The position numbers and the translations under genes were made by a program. Shown piece after piece: positions 59,856 through 64,000 of a DNA stretch of 64,000 bases. Each line of letters opens with the position of its first letter. Position 1 is the stretch's first letter. The notes under the pieces are model-generated. The model was not told where the DNA came from. It saw nothing but the letters and a program-made list of their open reading frames with translations, and made no database searches. This DNA comes from Solirubrobacter phytolaccae. Its GTDB lineage: Bacteria > Actinomycetota > Thermoleophilia > Solirubrobacterales > Solirubrobacteraceae. Location of the stretch: assembly GCF_027587195.1 (NCBI RefSeq), contig NZ_JAPDDP010000019.1:1-64000 (forward strand). The letters run 5' to 3'.

Positions 59856-59879
59856 CTGCGCGGGTAGAAACCCGCGCAG
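59856..59879 (+). terminator. Perfect hairpin ending on the next start codon
   Basis: CTGCGCGGGT-AGAA-ACCCGCGCAG, a 10-bp stem, lies 19 bp after the FAD-reductase stop. Its last base is the first base of the following GTG. It may end the operon while the next gene is made from its own message, or control that gene by hiding its start. Confidence 0.6.
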
Positions 59880-60298
59880 TGGAGGACTTCGTCGTCGACC
59901 TCACCCGCGGCAACCCGAGCTCGGTCAAGACCGTGCTCGCGTCCGTGATCCTGGCGCTGGCCGTCTACCAGCTGCTGCTGGCCGCGATCGGCTACCGCAA
60001 GCTGCCGCTGATCAGCGAGCAGGCGGCGTTCTTCACGCACCGGGCGTCCGGCGACGCGATCGCCGTGCTGATCGTGTTCGTCGCGCTGATGTGCCTCGCC
60101 GTGTTCGGCTTCGAGGGCGACTACGCGCTGCACATCGCCGCCGCGATCGGGGCGCTCGTCGTCCTGGCCATCAAGATCGCCGTCGTGCGCAGCGGCAAGG
60201 GCGGACAGTTCCTGCCTTACCTGGGAACGCTGCTGTTTCTGTTACTCGCGATCACCTGGTTCACCGTGGTCCCGGACTTCCTCGCCGGAGAGGACTGA
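59879..60298 (+). CDS. Four-helix membrane protein, DUF6529-like
   Basis: A 139-aa protein with four hydrophobic segments (about residues 17-38, 58-80, 83-105 and 115-133) and His residues in helices 2-3 (FFTHRASGD, ALHIAAA) that could bind heme as in small cytochrome-b-like proteins. GTG 59879 is at the edge of a hairpin; GTG 59934 is a later alternative but would cut helix 1. Function is unknown; it is followed at once by a 57-aa membrane protein. Confidence 0.65.
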   Translation: MEDFVVDLTRGNPSSVKTVLASVILALAVYQLLLAAIGYRKLPLISEQAAFFTHRASGDAIAVLIVFVALMCLAVFGFEGDYALHIAAAIGALVVLAIKIAVVRSGKGGQFLPYLGTLLFLLLAITWFTVVPDFLAGED

Positions 60299-60299
60299 C

Positions 60300-60473
60300 A
60301 TGCAACTGCTCGGCTCGATCATCACCGCCATCGCGATCATCGCCGTCACCATCGCGGTTGTCACCTCACAGCTTGGCCCGTTCAAGGAGGACACGGAACG
60401 CCAGGAGCAGATTCAGGAACAGCAGGAAGAGCAGCGCGAGGACGCCGAGGACCGGCGCGAGGACGAGCGCTAA
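60300..60473 (+). CDS. Short membrane-anchored coiled-coil protein (57 aa)
   Basis: One membrane helix (LLGSIITAIAIIAVTIAVVT, residues 3-22) is followed by an acidic Gln/Glu/Arg-rich tail (QEQIQEQQEEQREDAEDRRE) likely to form a coiled coil. The ATG at 60300 is 1 bp past the previous stop and the TAA at 60471-60473 abuts the convergent carbonic-anhydrase stop. It is probably a partner of the four-helix protein before it. Role unknown. Confidence 0.65.
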   Translation: MQLLGSIITAIAIIAVTIAVVTSQLGPFKEDTERQEQIQEQQEEQREDAEDRREDER

Positions 60474-60989
60474 CTAGCCGCGACCCATGTAGCGCAGGCG
60501 CTTGGACTGGTACTCGCGGGCAGCGGACTCCACCCAGCGCTGGGACTCGCCGGCGATCTCCTTCTTCACGCGCGCGGGGATGCCGGCGGCGAGCACGCCC
60601 GGCGGGATCTCGACGCCCTCGCCGACCACGGCGCCCGCGGCGATCAGCGAGCCGGAGCCGACCGAGGCGCGCTGCAGGACGATCGCGCCCATCCCGATGA
60701 GGGAGCCGTCGTCGATCGTGCAACCCTCGAGCATCGCCATGTGGCCGACGGTGACGTTGGCGCCGACGATCGTCGGGAGGTCCTTGGCGCAGTGGATGAC
60801 GCAGTTGTCCTGGACGTTGGAGCCCTCGCCGATGCGGATCGCGCTGTTGTCGCCGCGCAGGACGGCGCCGAACCAGATCGAGGCGCCCGCGGCGACCTCG
60901 ACGTCGCCGATCAGGACCGCGGTGGGCGCGACGTACGCGTCCTCGGCGATCCGCGGGCGAACCCCGTCTAACTCGATGATCGTCGCCAT
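60474..60989 (-). CDS. Gamma-carbonic-anhydrase-like (PaaY type) hexapeptide protein
   Basis: A 171-aa left-handed beta-helix protein: AVLRGDNSAIRIGEGSNVQD near residue 42, NCVIHC with His66, and VGHMAMLEGC with His83. The third zinc ligand of the family, usually the second His of GHxxxLHGC, is Glu88 here. PaaY homologues hydrolyse stalled CoA thioesters in phenylacetate breakdown. Its ATG at 60989 follows AGGAGG and lies within the crotonase end, so the two are co-expressed. Confidence 0.85.
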   Translation of the reverse strand: MATIIELDGVRPRIAEDAYVAPTAVLIGDVEVAAGASIWFGAVLRGDNSAIRIGEGSNVQDNCVIHCAKDLPTIVGANVTVGHMAMLEGCTIDDGSLIGMGAIVLQRASVGSGSLIAAGAVVGEGVEIPPGVLAAGIPARVKKEIAGESQRWVESAAREYQSKRLRYMGRG

Positions 60990-61717
60990 ACGGCCTCCTT
61001 GTGCTCGGGCGTGCCGATGAGGGCGCTCTGCGCGAGGCCCTCGGCGACCATGCCGCTCTCCAGATCCACGTTCGCCGCCAGCCAGAGCAGGCGCTTGGCC
61101 GCAGCGTAGGCCTGCGGGGAGCGCTCGAGCATGAGCGCAAGCCGCTCCCGCGCGGCGGCGACCACGTCGTCGGCCACCGCCGTGACCATGCCGAACGCCA
61201 GCGCGTCCGCCGCGCTCACCTCCTCGCCGCCCAGGATCACATCGCGCGCGCGTGCGAGGCCGATCAGCTTCACGAGCCGGGTCACGCCGCCGTGCGAGGG
61301 GATGATCCCGAGCCGGCCCTCGCGGTAGACGAAGCGGGCCGACGGTGCCATCAGCCGCACGTCGCACACCAGCGCGAGCTGCGTGCCCGCGCCCGTGGCC
61401 ACGCCGTTGATCGCGGCCACGGTCGGCTTCTCGAGTCGCTCAACGAGCGAGATGAGCTGCGTCAGCTTGTGCGAGTCGTGGCGGAACTCGCGCGGATCCC
61501 AGTCGCGCTCGAAGCGACTGAGGTCCCCGCCGGCGCTGAAGGCCTTGCCCTCGCCGGTGAGGATCACGCCGCGCACGTCGGCGTCGGTCGTCGCGCGCTC
61601 GAAGGCCTCGCGCAGCGCGGAAGCCATCGCGTCGTCGATCGCATTGCGGCGATCCGGGCGGTTGAGGGCGATCAGCAGCACGCCGTCGGCGCCGAGCGTC
61701 TGGGTCACGAGATCCAC
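60968..61717 (-). CDS. Enoyl-CoA hydratase/isomerase (crotonase) family protein
   Basis: A 249-aa crotonase: GKAFSAGGDLSRFERDW near residue 56, NGVATGAGTQLALVCDVRL near residue 101, FVYREGRLGIIPSHGG near residue 126. The first catalytic glutamate of hydratases is Gln here (GAGTQLAL), the second is kept, so it may be an isomerase or lyase rather than a hydratase. GTG 61717 or GTG 61708 is the start. It is divergent from the R2-like gene with 25 bp between. Confidence 0.83.
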   Translation of the reverse strand: MDLVTQTLGADGVLLIALNRPDRRNAIDDAMASALREAFERATTDADVRGVILTGEGKAFSAGGDLSRFERDWDPREFRHDSHKLTQLISLVERLEKPTVAAINGVATGAGTQLALVCDVRLMAPSARFVYREGRLGIIPSHGGVTRLVKLIGLARARDVILGGEEVSAADALAFGMVTAVADDVVAAARERLALMLERSPQAYAAAKRLLWLAANVDLESGMVAEGLAQSALIGTPEHKEAVWRRSSS

Positions 61718-61742
61718 GAACGCCGATGGTACGGTCAGGTGG

Positions 61743-62405
61743 GTGATCGCGGGGTACCAGCACTTCCTGCGCCTCGCGGACCGCATCCAGTGGGACGACG
61801 AGGCGATCGACCTCAGTACCGACGCCCGGAACTGGCCGGACGTCGCCGACACGCGCATCCAGGAACTCGTCAGCGGCTTCATCGTCGGCGAGGCAGGGGT
61901 CGCGGAGCACCTGCACGCGTTCTTCGACGGCGACGCCGCCGCGACGTTCGAGGCGCAGCGCCGCGACGAGGAGCGCCACGCGCGGTTCTTCGCCCGCTAC
62001 GCCCAGGCAGTCGGCCTGACCGACCCGCGCGCGCACGTCTCCGCCGAGTTCGTCGACATCTTCGAGCGCAGGCTCCCTGAGGCGGCCGCCCAGGCGGGCG
62101 TGGAAGCCGTCGGGCTCTACCACATGGTCCTGGAGGGCGTGGTCTTCACGGCCGGCCAGTACGCGCTGCTCGAGGTCCTCGACAAGGCCACCTTGCCGGG
62201 GCTCTACGAGGGCATGGAGCTCGTGCTGCGCGACGAGAAGTGGCACATCGGCTTCGGCACCCGCTGCCTCAACGACGCGCACCTGGACGAGGACCAGATC
62301 GACGCCATCCTCGCCGAAGGCGCACGCGCCGCGGAGCTGTGGGCGCCCGAGCAGGCCGAGCGGGTCCTGCGGACGCTCCACCGGCGTATGGCCGCAGTGC
62401 GGTGA
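61743..62405 (+). CDS. Ribonucleotide-reductase-R2-like/ferritin-like diiron protein
   Basis: A 220-aa all-helical protein with a complete diiron ligand set: Glu50 (FIVGEAGVAEHL), Glu76 and His79 (DEERH), Glu131 (LEGVVF), and Glu165 with His168 (DEKWH). This is the pattern of R2-like proteins, including ligand-binding oxidases and N-oxygenases. It is shorter than R2 subunits (about 300 aa), and no R1 gene is near. Being in an aromatic-CoA region next to a hydrolase and thioesterase, it may be the oxygenase of the pathway (inference). It starts at GTG 61743; GTGA overlaps the next gene. Confidence 0.8.
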   Translation: MIAGYQHFLRLADRIQWDDEAIDLSTDARNWPDVADTRIQELVSGFIVGEAGVAEHLHAFFDGDAAATFEAQRRDEERHARFFARYAQAVGLTDPRAHVSAEFVDIFERRLPEAAAQAGVEAVGLYHMVLEGVVFTAGQYALLEVLDKATLPGLYEGMELVLRDEKWHIGFGTRCLNDAHLDEDQIDAILAEGARAAELWAPEQAERVLRTLHRRMAAVR

Positions 62406-63094
62406 AACTTGACGTCAAGGAACTGCCGGGAGACGAGCCGGCGCTCGTCTTCCTGCACGAAGGGCTCGGCTCGATCGAGCTCTGGCGCGACTTCCCGGAC
62501 CGCGTGCACGCCGCGACCGGGCGGCGCGTGTTCCTCTACTCGCGCGCGGGCCACGGGCAGTCCGACCTCCCGGACGGGAACCGCACGCCGCGGTTCATGC
62601 ACGAAGAGGCGCTTGACGTGCTGCCGCGGCTCCTGGAAGAGCACGGCATCGAGCGCCCCGTGCTGATCGGGCACAGCGACGGCGCCTCGATCGCGCTCAT
62701 CCACGCGTCGCAGCACCCCGTGGACAGGCTCGTCCTGCTCGCACCGCACGTGTTCGTCGAGGACATCACCGTGGCGAGCATCGAGGCGGCGCGCACCACG
62801 TTCGAGACGACCGACCTCAAAGCGCGCATGGCCCGCTACCACCGCGACCCCGAGCGCACCTTCCGGCTCTGGAACGACATCTGGCTCGCGCCCGAGTTCC
62901 GTGCCTGGAACATCGAGGACGTGCTGCCGCGGATCACGGCGCCGACGCTCGTGATCCAGGGCTCGGGCGACCAGTACGGGACGCTCGCGCAGGTGGAGGC
63001 CATTCCCGGCCGGCACGTCGTCCTGGACGCGCAGCACGCGCCGCATCTCGAAGCGCCCGAGTCGACCCTCGAACACGTCACGGAGTTCCTCTGA
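62402..63094 (+). CDS. Alpha/beta-fold hydrolase
   Basis: A 230-aa hydrolase with nucleophile Ser92 in LIGHSDGASIAL, the acid in VIQGSGDQYG near residue 185 and the His in DAQHAPHLEAPE near residue 207. FLHEGLGSIELWRDFP is the oxyanion loop. It may open a ring-cleavage product or an ester. It is coupled on both sides: GTGA with the R2-like gene and CTGA with the thioesterase gene. Confidence 0.87.
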   Translation: MKLDVKELPGDEPALVFLHEGLGSIELWRDFPDRVHAATGRRVFLYSRAGHGQSDLPDGNRTPRFMHEEALDVLPRLLEEHGIERPVLIGHSDGASIALIHASQHPVDRLVLLAPHVFVEDITVASIEAARTTFETTDLKARMARYHRDPERTFRLWNDIWLAPEFRAWNIEDVLPRITAPTLVIQGSGDQYGTLAQVEAIPGRHVVLDAQHAPHLEAPESTLEHVTEFL

Positions 63095-63489
63095 AGCTCG
63101 AAGACCACATCGTCGTCCCGCTCGACCAGACGTTCGACGCGCGCTACGGGCTGGAGTATCTGGAGCCCACGCGCGCCCGACTCACCGTCACGCCGCGGGT
63201 GCTCGGCGCCGACGGCACCGTCCAGAGCGGCGTCTACGCGGCCATGGCCGAGTCGATCGCCTCGACCGGGACCGCCGTCGAGGTCCTCCCGAAGGGCTTC
63301 ATCGCGTCCGGCCTCAACAACTCCACGCACGTCGTCGGCGCGGTGCGGGAGGGCGAGCTGGAAGCGGTCGCGCGCTGCCGCGCGCGCGGCGAGACCGAGT
63401 GGCTGTGGGACGTGGAGATCGGCCCTTCAGGGGGTCCGGTGAGCGCCATCGCGTCCGTTGCGATCGCCGTTCGCCCGAAACGGGTTTAG
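63091..63489 (+). CDS. Hotdog-fold thioesterase (PaaI-like), CTG start
   Basis: A 132-aa hotdog protein: LDQTFDARYGLEYLEPTRAR, then VLGADGTVQSGVYAAMAESI with the helix that carries the active site, and LNNSTHVVGAVREGELEAVA. The first canonical start (GTG 63199) would cut off the first strand and half the domain. A CTG at 63091, inside a CTGA overlap with the hydrolase stop, restores the full fold. It would release CoA from an aromatic or stalled thioester. Confidence 0.78.
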   Translation: MKLEDHIVVPLDQTFDARYGLEYLEPTRARLTVTPRVLGADGTVQSGVYAAMAESIASTGTAVEVLPKGFIASGLNNSTHVVGAVREGELEAVARCRARGETEWLWDVEIGPSGGPVSAIASVAIAVRPKRV

Positions 63490-63508
63490 AACCCGCCCGA
63501 TGGGGTAG
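63484..63508 (+). promoter_or_regulatory. SigB/SigF-like promoter
   Basis: GTTTAG (63484-63489) and GGGTAG (63503-63508) are 13 bp apart, close to the SigB-type consensus GTTT-N15-GGGTA. The GTG of the RsbW-like gene at 63518 follows by 9 bp. Stress-sigma operons that include their own anti-sigma kinase are commonly autoregulated in this way. Confidence 0.6.
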
Positions 63509-63517
63509 CGGCGAAGG

Positions 63518-63913
63518 GTGCCCCAAGCCGCGTGGTCCTTCGCTGCCGCGCGCGACACCCCTATGCAGGCCCGCCGTGCAGTCACCGACTGGGCGCGGTC
63601 CTACGTGGAGGATCGCGCGGTTCTGAGCGATATCGCGTTGGCGATCACGGAGGCGGCGACCAACGTCGTCCTGCACGCCTATCGCGACCACGACGAGCCG
63701 GGAACGGTCACGATCGAGGCCGAGGAGTACGGCGACCACGTCTGCTTCTACGTGCGCGACGAGGGCAGCGGCCTCAGCCCGCGCGTGGACTCGCCGGGGC
63801 TCGGCCTCGGGCTCGGCCTGATCGCCCAGGTGGCCGACTCCGCGGACGTCCGCGCGCCCGAGGACGGCGGCACCGAGGTCGTCATGCGGTTCAACGTCTC
63901 GCGCGCCGCCTAA
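63518..63913 (+). CDS. RsbW-like anti-sigma serine kinase / ATP-binding protein
   Basis: A 131-aa HATPase_c_2 protein: ALAITEAATNVVLHAYRDHD (residues 41-60) is the N-box, VRDEGSGL near residue 80 is the G1 box, and GLGLGLGLIAQVAD near residue 97 is the G2 region. Such small kinases bind and inhibit SigB-type factors or phosphorylate anti-anti-sigma proteins. The next frame, cut by the window edge, may encode the sigma factor. Confidence 0.87.
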   Translation: MPQAAWSFAAARDTPMQARRAVTDWARSYVEDRAVLSDIALAITEAATNVVLHAYRDHDEPGTVTIEAEEYGDHVCFYVRDEGSGLSPRVDSPGLGLGLGLIAQVADSADVRAPEDGGTEVVMRFNVSRAA

Positions 63914-63924
63914 CCTCATATGAC

Positions 63925-64000
63925 ATGAACTTGCTGCGCTCCGGGGAGGCCGGATCGGCCGCCCTCGAGCTGGCGATCTCCCACGCGCTTCTTACGCGTG
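63925..64000 (+). CDS. Start of a gene cut by the window edge, possibly a sigma factor
   Basis: The ATG at 63925, 11 bp after the RsbW-like stop, opens a frame of 25 codons to the window edge (MNLLRSGEAGSAALELAISH, then ALLTR). The LLTR ending could be the segment before the first conserved helix of region 1.2 in SigB/SigF factors, and the context fits, but the piece is too short to be sure. Confidence 0.4.
   Translation, partial: MNLLRSGEAGSAALELAISHALLTR

Noticed and set aside
1-64000. Search for tRNA, rRNA, insertion sequences, prophage and integrase genes
   Set aside because: No GGTTCGANTCC T-arm pattern with acceptor stems, no transposase or integrase motif and no terminal repeats were seen.

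Overview
The window is a 64 kb piece of a very GC-rich (about 70%) actinobacterial chromosome with no plasmid, phage or insertion-sequence genes. Several traits point to the class Thermoleophilia (a Solirubrobacter/Conexibacter-like soil bacterium), although no marker gene proves it. They are frequent GTG starts without a Shine-Dalgarno sequence, ATGA/GTGA gene overlaps, a LigD split into separate phosphoesterase and ligase genes, an NDMA-type (mycofactocin-linked) alcohol dehydrogenase, a class I cyclic-di-GMP riboswitch, an RsbW-like kinase behind a SigB-like promoter, and a cassette of secreted beta-rich proteins.

Layout. 1-9.5 kb: end of anmK, a TSUP exporter, a polytopic membrane protein divergent from a MerR regulator, an MFS exporter with a luciferase-like oxidoreductase, yaaA/gnd, a SnoaL-like protein and a truncated globin. 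9.4-16.3 kb: an AbiEi/DUF559 protein whose 5' end is a perfect 25-bp inverted repeat, split ligD, a chemoreceptor and a TetR-SDR module with two operators. 16.3-22.5 kb: an S4 protein-pta-ackA-cyclic-nucleotide-binding operon and a LysR regulator. 22.6-31.2 kb: two MetE-C-like genes around a pappalysin-type protease, a GntR regulator divergent from a VOC ring-cleaving dioxygenase, a NodB-like protein with an altered motif, and a second TetR-SDR module. 31.2-37 kb: a permuted NlpC/P60-like protein, a Gfo/Idh/MocA oxidoreductase, a NarL-type two-component pair, the riboswitch and its CAP-domain gene, a REC-PAS-histidine kinase and a SUI1-like factor. 37-42.4 kb: a quinone-reductase-like protein, a secreted glycosidase, the NDMA alcohol dehydrogenase and a MoxR/VWA pair. 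42.5-49 kb: a secreted-protein cassette followed by BlaI and M56-protease genes, then an RTX-repeat protein. 49-64 kb: a methyltransferase and VOC pair sharing a 21-bp palindrome, asparaginase and PaaX, then a long aromatic-acyl-CoA type catabolic region (adenine-deaminase-like protein, benzoate-CoA ligase, SDR, aldehyde dehydrogenase, crotonases, FAD reductase, gamma-carbonic anhydrase, an R2-like diiron protein, alpha/beta hydrolase, hotdog thioesterase). The window ends with an RsbW-like kinase and the start of what may be a sigma factor.

The most interesting points are: the c-di-GMP-I riboswitch with a readable expression platform; the 42.6-47.7 kb secreted-protein/BlaI/M56 locus; an aromatic-CoA region with an R2-like diiron protein but no boxAB or paaABCDE genes; genes that can only start at CTG inside CTGA stop-start overlaps; and several perfect operator dyads lying exactly in promoter spacers.
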